A stretch of 15,525 nucleotides of DNA, taken from contig NZ_CATWFF010000031.1 in NCBI RefSeq assembly GCF_958350005.1, positions 1 through 15,525 on the forward strand, in the 5' to 3' direction. Below, piece after piece: positions 1-11,100 of the stretch (position 1 is its first letter; each line of letters opens with the position of its first letter). The translations under genes were made by a program, and so were the position numbers. The notes beneath the pieces were generated by a model. The model was not told the origin of the DNA. It saw only the letters and a list, made by a program, of their open reading frames with translations, and made no database searches. This DNA comes from an uncultured Megasphaera sp. (lineage in GTDB: Bacteria; Bacillota; Negativicutes; Veillonellales; Megasphaeraceae).

Positions 1-341
1 GGCATCGGGCCGTCAGCTGCGGATACGACGAGGATAGCGCCGTCCATCTGAGCAGCGCCGGTGATCATGTTTTTAACATAGTCAGCGTGCCCCGGGCAGT
101 CTACATGGGCATAGTGGCGTTTTTCCGTTTCATATTCAACGTGAGCCGTGTTGATCGTAATACCACGTTCCCGTTCTTCCGGAGCCTTATCGATATCTGC
201 ATAGTCTTCGAATTTTGCGAAGCCTTTTTTAGACAAAACTTTCGTAATTGCAGCGGTCAGCGTAGTTTTGCCGTGGTCGACGTGACCAATCGTACCAATG
301 TTAACATGCGGTTTGGTTCTTTCATAATGTTCTTTAGCCAT
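1..341 (-). CDS. tuf: Elongation factor Tu, N-terminal part (cut by window edge)
   Basis: EF-Tu is the GTPase that carries aminoacyl-tRNA to the ribosomal A site. Only the first 113 codons are here; the gene continues beyond the left edge. The translation starts [20 protein letters not shown] and shows the G1 P-loop GHVDHGKT (residues 19-26), the switch I segment RGITI (59-63) and the G3 motif DCPGH (81-85) with the catalytic His at 85. The ATG at 339-341 follows a GGAGG SD sequence with 9 bases of spacing. It lies 28 bases after the fusA stop, as expected for the last gene of a str operon, and no terminator or promoter is visible in that gap. Whether a second tuf copy exists elsewhere cannot be seen. 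Confidence 0.98.
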   Translation of the reverse strand, partial: MAKEHYERTKPHVNIGTIGHVDHGKTTLTAAITKVLSKKGFAKFEDYADIDKAPEERERGITINTAHVEYETEKRHYAHVDCPGHADYVKNMITGAAQMDGAILVVSAADGPM

Positions 342-369
342 TGTGCAGTTCCTCCAGTATAATTAAAAT

Positions 370-2442
370 TTAGCCTTTATCGCTAATGACCTTTTCAGCT
401 ACGCTCTTAGGAACTTCTTCGTAGTGGTCAAAAGTCATTGTGTAAACACCACGGCCCTGCGTCTTGGAACGCAAATCCGTTGCATAGCCAAACATTTCAG
501 CCAGCGGGACAAATGCATCGATATGTTCAGCGCCATTGCGCATTTCCATACCGTCTACACGGCCACGACGGGAATTCAGGTCGCCAATAACATCGCCCAT
601 GTATTCTTCCGGAACGACAACTTCAACTTTCGTGTACGGTTCCAGCAGAACGGGATCTGCTTTTCTGGCGCCTTCTTTAAAGCCCATAGAGCCGGCAATT
701 TTGAAAGCCATTTCAGACGAGTCGACTTCATGATACGAACCGTCATAAACAACGACTTTAATATCTACCATCGGGAAGCCGGCAAGTACGCCAGTTTCCA
801 TAGCTTCTCTGACACCAGCTTCGACAGAACCGATATATTCCTTCGGAATAGCGCCGCCAACGACTTTGTTTTCAAATTCGTAGCCTTTGCCCTGTTCCTG
901 AGGAATCAGTTCAAGCCAGCAGTCGCCGTACTGACCACGGCCGCCGGACTGACGTTTGAAGAAACCACGGGACTTGACATCTTTGCGAATGGTTTCACGG
1001 TATGCTACCTGCGGTTTGCCGACATTGCAGTCTACTTTAAATTCGCGGGACATACGGTCAACGATAATATCCAGATGGAGTTCGCCCATACCGGAAATGA
1101 TGGTCTGACCCGTTTCAGCATCGGTCTTGACTTTGAAGGTAGGATCTTCTTCAGCCAGACGAGCCAGGGCAATACCCATTTTTTCCTGGTCTGCCTTTGT
1201 TTTCGGTTCAACAGCGACGGAAATAACCGGTTCCGGGAATTCCATTTTTTCAAGGATAATCGGATGTTTTTCATCGCAGAGCGTATCGCCTGTCGTCGTA
1301 TCTTTCAGACCGACAATAGCACCGATGTCACCGGTGTATGCTTCCTGCACTTCTTCACGATGATTTGCATGCATACGCAGGATACGGCCAACACGTTCTT
1401 TTTTGCCCTTCGTGGAGTTATACACATACGTGCCTGCCTGAAGAGTACCGGAATAAACGCGGAAGAACGCAAGTTTACCTACGAAAGGATCGGCCATGAT
1501 CTTGAAAGCCAGAGCGGAGAACGGTGCATTATCATCGGCTTCACGGTGATCTTCTTCGCCTGTATCCGGATTCGTGCCGGCAACTGGCGGAATATCCAGC
1601 GGAGACGGCATGAAGTCAACAACAGCGTCCAGAAGCATCTGAATGCCTTTGTTCTTATAAGCCGAGCCGCAGAGAACGGGGAACAACTTGTTCGTGACGA
1701 CGGCTTTACGGATAGCTGCTTTAATTTCTTCAATGGAGAGTTCTTCACCATCGAGGTATTTCATCATGAGGTCATCATCTGTTTCGCAGACAGTTTCCAA
1801 CATGATCTGCCGATATTTATCAGCTTCTTCTTTCATATCATCCGGAATATCAACGACTTCGATTTCCTTGCCAAGCGTATCTTCATACACTTCAGCTTTC
1901 ATCGTAATCAAGTCGATAATGCCACGGAATGTCGTTTCAGCACCAATCGGAAGCTGAATGGCTACTGCATTTGCCTGCAGACGATCTTTCATCATCTGTA
2001 CGCAGTTCAGGAAATCTGCGCCTGTCGTATCCATCTTGTTGATGAAGGCAATACGGGGAACATGATAATGTTCTGCCTGACGCCATACAGTTTCAGACTG
2101 CGGTTCAACGCCGCCTTTAGCAGAGAAAACAGCAACAGAACCATCAAGAACACGGAGGGACCGTTCAACTTCTACTGTGAAGTCAACGTGCCCCGGAGTG
2201 TCAATAATGTTGATACGATATCCTTTCCAGTGAGCTGTCGTAGCTGCGGAAGTAATCGTAATGCCACGTTCCTGTTCCTGTGCCATCCAGTCCATCGTTG
2301 CGGCGCCTTCATGCACTTCGCCGATTTTATGAACACGGCCGGTGTAGAAAAGGATACGTTCTGTTGTCGTGGTTTTACCAGCATCGATGTGAGCCATGAT
2401 GCCGATATTTCTCGTTTTTTCCAAAGAAAATTCTCTTGGCAC
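370..2442 (-). CDS. fusA: Elongation factor G (690 aa; GTG start at 2442)
   Basis: EF-G is the ribosomal translocase GTPase, which also acts with RRF in ribosome recycling. From the GTG at 2442 the protein is 690 residues, close to the usual EF-G length, and begins [20 protein letters not shown], matching the family's N terminus. Visible G motifs are AHIDAGKT (17-24), DTPGHVDF (81-88) and NKMD (135-138), followed by the full set of later EF-G domains to the TAA at 370. An in-frame GTG at 2454 adds only MEKI. It is rejected because its first base is the last base of the GAGGAG SD sequence, whereas the GTG at 2442 sits 11 bases after it. The gene lies 37 bases after rpsG and 28 before tuf. The opposite strand carries a long spurious ORF here. 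Confidence 0.98.
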   Translation of the reverse strand: MPREFSLEKTRNIGIMAHIDAGKTTTTERILFYTGRVHKIGEVHEGAATMDWMAQEQERGITITSAATTAHWKGYRINIIDTPGHVDFTVEVERSLRVLDGSVAVFSAKGGVEPQSETVWRQAEHYHVPRIAFINKMDTTGADFLNCVQMMKDRLQANAVAIQLPIGAETTFRGIIDLITMKAEVYEDTLGKEIEVVDIPDDMKEEADKYRQIMLETVCETDDDLMMKYLDGEELSIEEIKAAIRKAVVTNKLFPVLCGSAYKNKGIQMLLDAVVDFMPSPLDIPPVAGTNPDTGEEDHREADDNAPFSALAFKIMADPFVGKLAFFRVYSGTLQAGTYVYNSTKGKKERVGRILRMHANHREEVQEAYTGDIGAIVGLKDTTTGDTLCDEKHPIILEKMEFPEPVISVAVEPKTKADQEKMGIALARLAEEDPTFKVKTDAETGQTIISGMGELHLDIIVDRMSREFKVDCNVGKPQVAYRETIRKDVKSRGFFKRQSGGRGQYGDCWLELIPQEQGKGYEFENKVVGGAIPKEYIGSVEAGVREAMETGVLAGFPMVDIKVVVYDGSYHEVDSSEMAFKIAGSMGFKEGARKADPVLLEPYTKVEVVVPEEYMGDVIGDLNSRRGRVDGMEMRNGAEHIDAFVPLAEMFGYATDLRSKTQGRGVYTMTFDHYEEVPKSVAEKVISDKG

Positions 2443-2453
2443 GATTTTTTCCA

Positions 2454-2459
2454 CTCCTC
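2454..2459 (-). promoter_or_regulatory. fusA ribosome binding site that decides the start
   Basis: The minus strand reads GAGGAG here. Its last G is also the first base of the GTG codon at 2454, so that codon cannot be served by this SD. The next in-frame GTG (2440-2442) is 11 bases downstream and gives the conserved EF-G N terminus. This supports a 690-residue product over a 694-residue one. Confidence 0.75.
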
Positions 2460-2479
2460 AAATAACAAATATCAAAAAA

Positions 2480-2968
<489 letters not shown>

Positions 2969-3004
2969 TTATGTAAGTCATCAAAATTCATCTTAGCAGA
3001 AATC

Positions 3005-3379
3005 TTATTTCTTGGCTTTCTTAGCGCCGTATTTAGAACGGGACTGCTGACGGTCGGATACGCCTGCCGTATCCAAAGCACCGCGGACGATGTGATAACG
3101 TACACCAGGAAGGTCTTTAACACGACCGCCTCTGATTAATACAACACTGTGTTCCTGTAAATTGTGACCAATGCCAGGAATATAAGCTGTTACTTCGATA
3201 GAGTTCGTCAAGCGAACACGGGCAACTTTACGCAGAGCAGAGTTAGGTTTTTTCGGTGTAGCCGTGTATACACGAGTGCAGACACCGCGCTTCTGCGGGC
3301 AGTTTTTCAAAGCCGGAGCCGTAGATTTTTTCGTGGAAACTTCACGACCCTTACGAACTAATTGGCTGATTGTTGGCAT
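3005..3379 (-). CDS. rpsL: 30S ribosomal protein S12
   Basis: S12 is a decoding-centre protein of the 30S subunit that governs translational accuracy and streptomycin response. The product is 124 residues, starting [13 protein letters not shown]. The hallmark segments [24 protein letters not shown] and [13 protein letters not shown] are intact. Lys43 and Lys88, counted with the initiator Met, are the wild-type residues at the positions where streptomycin-resistance changes arise, so the protein reads as streptomycin-sensitive type. The ATG at 3377-3379 is chosen because a perfect AGGAGG SD lies 7 bases upstream. The open frame continues to an ATG at 3457, but those 26 extra residues span the gap after the L7Ae gene, match no S12 and lack an SD. 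The gap to rpsG is 54 bases. Confidence 0.99.
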   Translation of the reverse strand: MPTISQLVRKGREVSTKKSTAPALKNCPQKRGVCTRVYTATPKKPNSALRKVARVRLTNSIEVTAYIPGIGHNLQEHSVVLIRGGRVKDLPGVRYHIVRGALDTAGVSDRQQSRSKYGAKKAKK

Positions 3380-3386
3380 ATGGGCA

Positions 3387-3392
3387 CCTCCT
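3387..3392 (-). promoter_or_regulatory. rpsL ribosome binding site
   Basis: The minus strand has a perfect AGGAGG followed by 7 bases and the ATG at 3379. This fixes the S12 start and rules out the upstream in-frame ATG at 3457. Confidence 0.85.
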
Positions 3393-3427
3393 CTCCAAAC
3401 AATTAGATTTATAATGTAATCACCAAA

Positions 3428-3440
3428 TGGCAAAATGCCA
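3428..3440 (-). repeat. Short inverted repeat between the L7Ae gene and rpsL
   Basis: Inside the 80-base gap between the L7Ae stop and the rpsL start, the arms TGGCA and TGCCA face each other across a 3-base loop. No T-run follows, so it is not an intrinsic terminator. It may be a small RNA hairpin for processing or regulation, or may be chance. The rest of the gap is AT-rich, and no convincing promoter could be read in it. Confidence 0.3.
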
Positions 3441-3459
3441 GTAGATGATATTACCAAAA

Positions 3460-3705
3460 TTATTTAAGCAGACCCACTGCAGCGGCCTTTACCTTGATAT
3501 GGCAGGCTAGGCCAAGCTCCATCATCGTATTCGACCGGTCAATGGCAATGCCCGTTTCTTCAGCATATGCAATGAGCGGTGCAACGACTTGTTCATCACA
3601 ATCTTTTGCAATGTACAGCTGGGTGACTTCGTTTCGTTTCATTGCTTTCAGCGTTTGCTTTGCCCCTACAGTCTTGCGGACATTGCTGGCTATTTCCAAG
3701 CTCAC
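3460..3705 (-). CDS. L7Ae-family K-turn RNA-binding protein (YbxF-like)
   Basis: This is a small basic RNA-binding protein of the L7Ae/L30e/Gadd45 family, whose bacterial members such as Bacillus subtilis YbxF bind kink-turn RNA. Its exact cellular role is not settled. The 81-residue product is the expected size for a single-domain family member. The recognisable core runs from [14 protein letters not shown] through [13 protein letters not shown] to a family-typical stretch [18 protein letters not shown]. The start is a GTG at 3703-3705, 9 bases after an AAGGAG SD. An ATG 7 bases upstream of it is out of frame. It sits first in the str operon, 80 bases before rpsL, the position of this family in Firmicutes, behind its own promoter and after the rpoC terminator. 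Older annotations often call it ribosomal protein L7Ae. Confidence 0.9.
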   Translation of the reverse strand: MSLEIASNVRKTVGAKQTLKAMKRNEVTQLYIAKDCDEQVVAPLIAYAEETGIAIDRSNTMMELGLACHIKVKAAAVGLLK

Positions 3706-3739
3706 GAAACATCACTCCTTATTCGTTTTGCAAATTAGG

Positions 3740-3757
3740 CGCAGTCCTATCGCTGCG
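3740..3757 (-). promoter_or_regulatory. Hairpin in the L7Ae/str operon leader
   Basis: In the roughly 56-base leader between the predicted transcription start (about 3761) and the GTG at 3705, the minus strand carries CGCAG, an 8-base loop and CTGCG. The loop, CGATAGGA, has two GA dinucleotides next to the stem, loosely reminiscent of the tandem G-A pairs of kink-turn motifs. The first gene of the operon encodes a kink-turn binder, so a feedback role can be imagined. The stem is only 5 bp and the bulge spacing does not match a canonical kink-turn. Confidence 0.25.
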
Positions 3758-3767
3758 ACACTTAGAT

Positions 3768-3796
3768 ATTTTAGCATTCCCTATTCTGGATGTCAA
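3768..3796 (-). promoter_or_regulatory. Promoter of the L7Ae-rpsL-rpsG-fusA-tuf operon
   Basis: On the minus strand TTGACA (3791-3796) is separated by exactly 17 bases from TAAAAT (3768-3773): a perfect -35 and a 5/6 -10 for the housekeeping sigma factor. A- and T-rich tracts just upstream of the -35 could act as an UP element. Transcription should start near 3761, giving a leader of about 56 bases. It lies between the rpoC terminator and the L7Ae gene, exactly where a str operon promoter is needed. Confidence 0.85.
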
Positions 3797-3861
3797 TGTG
3801 TTTTTCGTAAAAACTGCGTAACTAAGAGATTTATTATTACACTTTTCCGTGCGTATCATAT

Positions 3862-3897
3862 AAAAAAACAGAGACCTGAAATACTCAGATCTCTGTT
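3862..3897 (-). terminator. Intrinsic terminator of rpoBC
   Basis: Thirteen bases after the rpoC stop codon the minus strand forms a 13-bp stem, arms AACAGAGATCTGA and TCAGGTCTCTGTT (one G-U wobble), with a 5-base loop. The 3' arm runs into a T-tract of 7. This is a strong textbook intrinsic terminator and separates rpoBC from the str operon. Confidence 0.93.
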
Positions 3898-3909
3898 GAA
3901 TTTATGCTG

Positions 3910-6900
3910 TTAGTGTCCTGCTTCAGGAGAATGTTCAGCCAAAGAGCTGCTGTCTACAGGATTGCCGTCTTCATCTTCATAATTAATAGACGGAACCGTT
4001 TTGACAACCTTGACCTTACGGTATCTGCTCATGCCGGTACCGGCAGGGATCAGCTTGCCAATAATAACATTTTCCTTCAGACCCAGGAGCGGATCGATTT
4101 TGCCTTTAATAGCAGCATCTGTCAGGACGCGGGTCGTTTCCTGGAACGATGCGGCAGACAGGAACGATTCCGTTGCCAGTGCCGCCTTGGTAATACCGAG
4201 AAGCATGGGCTTGCCTAAAGCCGGCTTTTTGTTTGCCGATTCGAGCCGATGATTCATGTCTTCAAAGACATTGACATCGACATAATCGCCAGGAAGCAAA
4301 TCGGCATCGCCAGCATCTTCAATCTTCATCTTGCGGAGCATCTGCCGGACAATGACTTCAATGTGCTTGTCGTTGATACCAACGCCCTGTGATTTATATA
4401 CTTTCTGTACTTCGTATACCAAATAGCGCTGTGTCGCTTCTACACCCAGAATATGCAGAATGTCGTGAGGATTGATGGAGCCCGCCGTAATACGGCTGCC
4501 CTTTTCAATGACATCCCCTTCGTGAACGACTAAATGAGCGCCATAAGGAATGGTATAGCTCCGTTCTTCGCCGTCTTTATTGACTACATGGACAATGTGG
4601 ATATCATGATGGTCTTCTTTTTCCGTAATGGATACAACACCGTCAATTTCCGTAATAATAGCATTGCCCTTTGGCTTCCGTGCTTCAAACAATTCTTCGA
4701 CACGGGGAAGACCCTGTGTAATATCGCCGGCTGATGCGACGCCGCCAGTGTGGAACGTACGCATGGTCAGCTGCGTGCCCGGTTCACCAATGGACTGGGC
4801 AGCAATGGTACCAACAGATTCACCAACATTAACCTTGCCGCCTGTACCAAGATCGCGGCCATAGCATTTGGCGCAGACACCGTACCGGCTGTGGCAGGTA
4901 AGAACGGAACGAATCCGTACTTTGTCATAATATTTGGCAACTTCCTTAGCCTGATCGGCCATGATTTCTTCATTGAGCGGTACAATGACTTCGCCTGTAT
5001 TCGGGTTAACCAGCGTTTCTGCTGCCGTCCGGCCTTCAATCCGTTCTTCCAGCGGTTCAATAACACCATCGCCTTCGACGATAGCTGTCACTTCGACGCC
5101 GCGGATATCGTTGTTGCGGACTTTTACTTCATCGACATCACTGGACAGAATCCGTTCGATTACGTCTTCAGTCAGCGGCATGCCGGCCGGGCATACTTCC
5201 AGGCCATTGGAATCAATAACTGCCGATTCCACCGTTTTTCCCAGCATGTTTTCGACCATTGTCTTCCGAATAGCTGCCCGGAATCCTTCTTCCGGAGCAC
5301 CGAGTACAACGGTTTCAATGAGGTTCGTATGATTCATGTCATCATTGATGTCCATCTGCGTTCCCTGCAAATATAATTTGGGAAGCTTATGTTCAATAAT
5401 CAGATCCATATCATCGGTAGTCAGCAAATGACCTTCTTCAAAGACCGTTTCCTGCGTTTCCGGATCTGCTGCAGCTCTGGCCAGGACGCGGCCAATCAGT
5501 TTTTCCCGCAGCAAGTTGACAGCCTGACGGCAGGAACTTGCCAGACGGGCCCGTTCACGGACGAGATCGATGCCGAAAACATCACAGTCTTCTTCACGGA
5601 CAATGACGTCCTGCGATACGTCGACAAGACGACGAGTCAGGTACCCGGAGTCAGCTGTACGCAGTGCCGTATCAGCCAGACCTTTACGGGCGCCATGGCT
5701 GGATGTGAAGTAATCCAGTACAGACAGGCCTTCACGGAAGTTTGCTTTAATCGGCAAGTCGATAATCCGGCCAGACGGGTCAGCCATCAGGCCACGCATG
5801 CCGGCAACCTGACGAATCTGCTGTTTATTACCACGGGCACCGGAGTCAGCCATCATGAAAATGGAGTTGAAAGGATCCATGTTGTCCATCATGACTTCCG
5901 TAACATCTTCCGTCGCTTTTTCCCAGATAGCACAGGTCTTCCGATACCGTTCATCTTCTGTAATCAAGCCGCGAAGGTACATTTTGGATACGTTCTGAAC
6001 CATCTTGTCTGCCTTGCCCAGAATATCCCACTTTTCAGCAGGAATCTGAATATCCGAAATAGCAATGGACATGCCGGCCTGACGGGCATAATGGTAACCA
6101 ATAGCTTTAATATGGTCGAGTAATTCAGCAGTCTTCGTATTGCCGACTAAATGGAAGCATGCATCTACAAGCTTGCCGATCTGCTTCTTGCTCATCAGGA
6201 TGCCCAGGCAGTTGACATCAACAAACTCTTTGCCTTCTTTGAAAGCGGCAACGGCTTCTTTATCAATCTTATGAGCCGGCAACGGACGGATACTCAGGAG
6301 ATCGACGCCAAAGGTTTCTTTCAGCTGCGAGAAACCGTAATCCAGGATATAGCCGTCTTTATTCTTGATTTTAACAAAATGGGTCGAATCGATAACACCG
6401 TTTTCATAGGCAAATACGGCATCTTCCGGATTCGTAAATACCATGATCTTGTCCGTATGATACAGCCGCAGCGGTTCGAAGATCTGGAAGTTATACAACA
6501 GCTTGCCTGCTGTCGTTTCAATCAGACCGTGACCGGGGATGCGAACTTTAATGAGGGCACCAACATCAATAGCTTTGGCATCATAAGCCAGCATGACTTC
6601 ATCATAGCTGGCAAACATCTTGCCTTCTCCATAGGCACCTGGTTTAACCAGTGTCAGGTAGTACGCACCTAAAACCATATCCTGTGTCGGAACAGCAACA
6701 GGCTTGCCGTCTTTCGGCGCCAAAATATTATGAGCCGAAAGCATGAGGGTACGCGCTTCTGACTGAGCTTCTACAGACAAAGGCAGATGGCAGGCCATCT
6801 GGTCACCGTCAAAGTCGGCATTGAAAGCAGTGCAGACCAGCGGATGCAGTTTGATGGCACGGCCTTCCCAGAGAATCGGTTCGAAAGCCTGAATGCCCAG

Positions 6901-8160
6901 ACGGTGCAGTGTCGGCGCACGATTCAGCAGTACTGGATGTTCCTGAATAACATCTTCCAGTACATCCCATACTTCATTGCTGACTCGTTCTACTTTCTTC
7001 TTGGCATTTTTAATGTTCGTAGCAATGCCTTTTTCCACGAGCTTTTTCATGACAAAGGGCTTGAACAGTTCCAGTGCCATTTCTTTCGGCAGCCCGCACT
7101 GATGCATTTTCAGTTCCGGGCCGACAACGATAACGGAACGGCCGGAATAGTCGACACGTTTGCCCAGCAGGTTCTGACGGAACCGGCCCTGTTTCCCTTT
7201 CAGCATATCTGAAAGGGATTTGAGCGGACGATTGCCCGGCCCCGTTACAGGACGGCCGCGGCGTCCATTATCGATAAGGGCGTCAACCGCTTCCTGGAGC
7301 ATACGTTTTTCGTTGCGTACAATAATATCGGGAGCGCCTAATTCCAGCAGCCGGCTCAGCCGGTTGTTACGGTTAATGACGCGGCGATACAAATCGTTCA
7401 AGTCCGACGTGGCAAAGCGACCGCCATCGAGCTGGACCATAGGACGGAGTTCCGGCGGAATGACGGGAATAACATCCATGACCATCCATTCCGGTTTATT
7501 GCCGGAATGACGGAATGCTTCGACGACTTCCAGACGGCGAATGGCCCGAACCCGACGCTGACCGGAAGAGTCGCGCAGTTCATCACGCAGTTCTTTGTTC
7601 AGTTTTTCCAGATTCAGCCCCTGCAGCAGTTCCTTGACTGCTGCGGCACCCATGCCGACGCGGAACTTATCACCGTACATATCCAGATACTGGCGGTATT
7701 CCGTTTCGGTCAGGAGCTGCTGTTTTGTCAGCGGCGTATCACCGGGATCCAACACGATGTACGAAGCAAAGTACAGTACTTTTTCCAGCGACCGCGGAGA
7801 AATATCGAGGATCAGCCCCATCCGGCTGGGAATGCCTTTAAAATACCAAATATGCGATACAGGCGTAGCCAGCTGAATATGCCCCATCCGTTCGCGGCGA
7901 ACTTTGGCCCGCGTTACTTCAACACCGCAGCGATCGCAGACAACGCCTTTATATCGAATCCGTTTATATTTGCCGCAATGGCATTCCCAGTCCTTCGTAG
8001 GCCCAAAAATGCGTTCACAGAACAGACCGTCCCGTTCCGGCTTTAATGTACGGTAATTGATCGTTTCCGGTTTTTTGACTTCGCCGTGAGACCATTCGAG
8101 GATTTTTTCCGGAGAAGCCAAACCAATCCGCATGGAATCAAATTCGTTCACATCAAGCAC
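3910..8160 (-). CDS. rpoC: DNA-directed RNA polymerase subunit beta'
   Basis: Beta' is the clamp and catalytic subunit of RNA polymerase. The 1416-residue product opens [20 protein letters not shown]. It carries zinc site 1 (Cys60, 62, 75, 78), the Mg-binding motif NADFDGDQM (447-455, Asp449/451/453), the bridge helix around residues 818-850, zinc site 2 (Cys859, 1089, 1096, 1099) and the trigger-loop region near 1119-1145. The trigger loop has no proteobacterial SI3-type insert. Unusually, about 230 residues separate Cys859 from Cys1089, against about 75 in E. coli beta'. The extra 155 or so residues make the protein longer than the roughly 1200 residues of Bacillus. The start is GTG at 8158-8160, 9 bases after an AAGGGAG SD. 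It lies 24 bases after rpoB and is clearly co-transcribed with it. Confidence 0.99.
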   Translation of the reverse strand: MLDVNEFDSMRIGLASPEKILEWSHGEVKKPETINYRTLKPERDGLFCERIFGPTKDWECHCGKYKRIRYKGVVCDRCGVEVTRAKVRRERMGHIQLATPVSHIWYFKGIPSRMGLILDISPRSLEKVLYFASYIVLDPGDTPLTKQQLLTETEYRQYLDMYGDKFRVGMGAAAVKELLQGLNLEKLNKELRDELRDSSGQRRVRAIRRLEVVEAFRHSGNKPEWMVMDVIPVIPPELRPMVQLDGGRFATSDLNDLYRRVINRNNRLSRLLELGAPDIIVRNEKRMLQEAVDALIDNGRRGRPVTGPGNRPLKSLSDMLKGKQGRFRQNLLGKRVDYSGRSVIVVGPELKMHQCGLPKEMALELFKPFVMKKLVEKGIATNIKNAKKKVERVSNEVWDVLEDVIQEHPVLLNRAPTLHRLGIQAFEPILWEGRAIKLHPLVCTAFNADFDGDQMACHLPLSVEAQSEARTLMLSAHNILAPKDGKPVAVPTQDMVLGAYYLTLVKPGAYGEGKMFASYDEVMLAYDAKAIDVGALIKVRIPGHGLIETTAGKLLYNFQIFEPLRLYHTDKIMVFTNPEDAVFAYENGVIDSTHFVKIKNKDGYILDYGFSQLKETFGVDLLSIRPLPAHKIDKEAVAAFKEGKEFVDVNCLGILMSKKQIGKLVDACFHLVGNTKTAELLDHIKAIGYHYARQAGMSIAISDIQIPAEKWDILGKADKMVQNVSKMYLRGLITEDERYRKTCAIWEKATEDVTEVMMDNMDPFNSIFMMADSGARGNKQQIRQVAGMRGLMADPSGRIIDLPIKANFREGLSVLDYFTSSHGARKGLADTALRTADSGYLTRRLVDVSQDVIVREEDCDVFGIDLVRERARLASSCRQAVNLLREKLIGRVLARAAADPETQETVFEEGHLLTTDDMDLIIEHKLPKLYLQGTQMDINDDMNHTNLIETVVLGAPEEGFRAAIRKTMVENMLGKTVESAVIDSNGLEVCPAGMPLTEDVIERILSSDVDEVKVRNNDIRGVEVTAIVEGDGVIEPLEERIEGRTAAETLVNPNTGEVIVPLNEEIMADQAKEVAKYYDKVRIRSVLTCHSRYGVCAKCYGRDLGTGGKVNVGESVGTIAAQSIGEPGTQLTMRTFHTGGVASAGDITQGLPRVEELFEARKPKGNAIITEIDGVVSITEKEDHHDIHIVHVVNKDGEERSYTIPYGAHLVVHEGDVIEKGSRITAGSINPHDILHILGVEATQRYLVYEVQKVYKSQGVGINDKHIEVIVRQMLRKMKIEDAGDADLLPGDYVDVNVFEDMNHRLESANKKPALGKPMLLGITKAALATESFLSAASFQETTRVLTDAAIKGKIDPLLGLKENVIIGKLIPAGTGMSRYRKVKVVKTVPSINYEDEDGNPVDSSSLAEHSPEAGH

Positions 8161-8184
8161 AAATAACCGCTCCCTTCTCGTCTA

Positions 8185-11100
8185 TTACTCTTCATCATTC
8201 ATCTTATCGTCATCTTGTTCTGCTTCAGCCACTGCATCGAGACTCATGGCACTCATGATATCATCGTCTTCGCCGTTAGCCGTCGGTTCTTCAGCAGTGT
8301 CATCGCTTGAATCAGCTGCGCCGGTTCCAGACGAAACAGGAAGACTATCTTCCCCTTCCATAACCTGGCGCAGTTCATCAGCCTGTTCCGGTTCCACATC
8401 GTCGTCATCATCCAGTTCCTTAATGACCACTTCTTCGCCGTCTTCGTTGAGAATCTGCACATCCAGGCCAATAGCCTGCAGTTCTTTCAGCAGTACCTTG
8501 AACGATTCCGGTACGCCTGGTTCCGGAATATTTTCGCCTTTGACAATTTTTTCATACGCCTTGACACGGCCGACAACATCATCGGACTTGACAGTCAGCA
8601 TTTCCTGCAGTGTATATGCTGCGCCATATGCTTCCAGGGCCCAAACTTCCATTTCCCCGAAACGCTGGCCGCCAAACTGTGCTTTACCACCTAACGGCTG
8701 CTGTGTAACCAGGGAGTACGGGCCGGTCGAACGGGCATGAATCTTGTCATCAACCAGGTGATGCAGTTTAAGGAAGTACGTATACCCTACAGTAACGCGG
8801 CGATCCATCGGTTCGCCTGTACGGCCGTCGTATAATACGGACTTGCCATCTTCCGGCAGACCGACTAATTTCAATGCATCAAATACATCTTCTGCCTGAG
8901 CGCCGTCAAATACGGGTGTTGCAATGTGAATACCCGCTTTATCCGGTTTCGGCATGCCGTACGCATCAAAATCATATCCTGCTTCCCGCAGTTTTGCTTC
9001 CAAGCCAGGATTCATATTTTTAATCTGTTTGCCTAATTCATGGACAGCCCAGCCAAGATGGGTTTCCAGAATCTGACCGATATTCATTCGAGACGGAACG
9101 CCCAAGGGGTTCAGTACGATCTGAACAGGTGTGCCATCGGGAAGGAACGGCATATCTTCCTGCCGCATAACGCGGGAAACGACACCTTTGTTCCCGTGAC
9201 GGCCAGACATCTTATCGCCTTCATGAATCTTCCGCTTCTGCGCAATATATACGCGAACCAGGCGATTGACGCCAGGCGGCAGTTCATCGTTATTTTCCCG
9301 GGAGAAAATACGGACGTTGACAACCTTGCCCGATTCACCATGGGGCACGCGCAGAGACGTATCGCGGACTTCCCGTTCTTTGTCGCCGAAAATAGCCCGC
9401 AGCAGCCGTTCTTCCGGCGTCAGTTCCGTTTCGCCTTTCGGCGTAACTTTACCGACCAGCACATCGCCTGGGAATACGTCGGCACCGATCATGATAATCC
9501 CGTTTTCATCGAGATTTTTCGTGCTGTCTTCACTGACATTGGGGATTTCCCGGGTAATTTCTTCTGAACCCAGTTTTGTATCGCGGGCATCGCATTCGTA
9601 TTCTTCAATATGAATGGATGTATACAAATCGTTTTTCGGCAAATCTTCACTGAGCAGAACAGCATCTTCGTAGTTATACCCTTCCCAGGGCATGTATGCT
9701 ACCAGGATATTGTATCCCAGTGCCAGTTCGCCGCCATCTGTTGCCATCCCATCGGCCAGTACCTGACCTTCGGCAACGCGGTCATTTTTATATACCAGGG
9801 GCCGCTGATTGATACAGGTGCTCTGGTTGGAACGGACGAATTTAATCAGTTTATATGTATCAACAGAACCTGCATCGGTCCGCACCTGAATTTCGTCGCC
9901 TGTTACACGGCTGACGACGCCGCCATGTTTTGCCAGAACACAGACCCCGGAGTCACAGGCAGCTTTATATTCCATCCCTGTGCCGACAAGAGGAGCCTGC
10001 GTGCGGAGCAGAGGCACAGCCTGACGCTGCATGTTTGCCCCCATGAGCGCACGGTTGGCATCATCGTTTTCCAGGAACGGAATCATAGATGTACCGACAG
10101 ATACGACTTCCTTAGGAGATACGTCCATGAAATCGACGCGGTCACCAGGGAATTCACGCGTATCTTCGCCGTGACGGCAGGCAACGCGTTCATTGACGAA
10201 ATGGCCGTCTGCAGTCAGCGGTTCATTGGCCTGGGCAATGATATACTGTTCTTCTTCATCAGCCGTAATATAGACAACCTGGTCCGTAACGACGCCAGTT
10301 TCCTTATCTACCCGGCGATAGGGCGCTTCAATAAAGCCAAATTCATTGACCTTACCGAAACATGCCAGCGAGGAAATGAGGCCGATGTTCGGGCCTTCAG
10401 GCGTTTCAACAGGGCACATGCGGCCATAATGGGAATGATGAACGTCACGAACTTCAAAGCCGGCACGTTCACGGGACAAACCGCCAGGGCCAAGAGCACT
10501 CAGACGGCGTTTATGCGTAATTTCTGCCAGCGGGTTCGTCTGGTCCATGAACTGGGACAGCTGGCTGGAACCAAAGAATTCCTTAATTGCCGCAACGACA
10601 GGCCGAATATTGATAAGCACCTGAGGCGTAATGCTTTCTGCGTCCTGAATGGTCATTCGTTCCCGGACAACCCGTTCCATTCGGGTCAGACCAATGCGGA
10701 ACTGATTCTGCAGCAGTTCGCCAACGCAGCGGAGACGGCGGTTGCCCAGGTGGTCAATATCATCGATCGTTCCAAACCCATCCATCAGGTTGAGAAGATA
10801 GTCGATGTGAGCAATAATGTCTTCCCGCGTAATCGTGCGGTGGTCATAGGGCAGATTGCTGTTATTGCAGATAATCTTGTATACGGAGCCATCTTGCTTT
10901 TCGACAAATGCTTCTACCAGGCCATCGCCGGAGAAAACGCCGCTTTCCTTGATCTTTTCCACTTCTGCCGAACCGATTTCCGTATGAGCATCAATGACGA
11001 CTTCACCGGTTTCGGCATTGACGATTGGTTCATGAAGGGTAAGACCAAAGAGACGCCGTTCCCAGCCCAGCTTCTTGCCGGCTTTATAACGGCCGACGCG

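Noticed and set aside
3380..3457. 26-residue N-terminal extension of S12 from an ATG at 3457
   Set aside because: No SD precedes 3457, the added residues match no S12, and a perfect AGGAGG sits 7 bases before the ATG at 3379.
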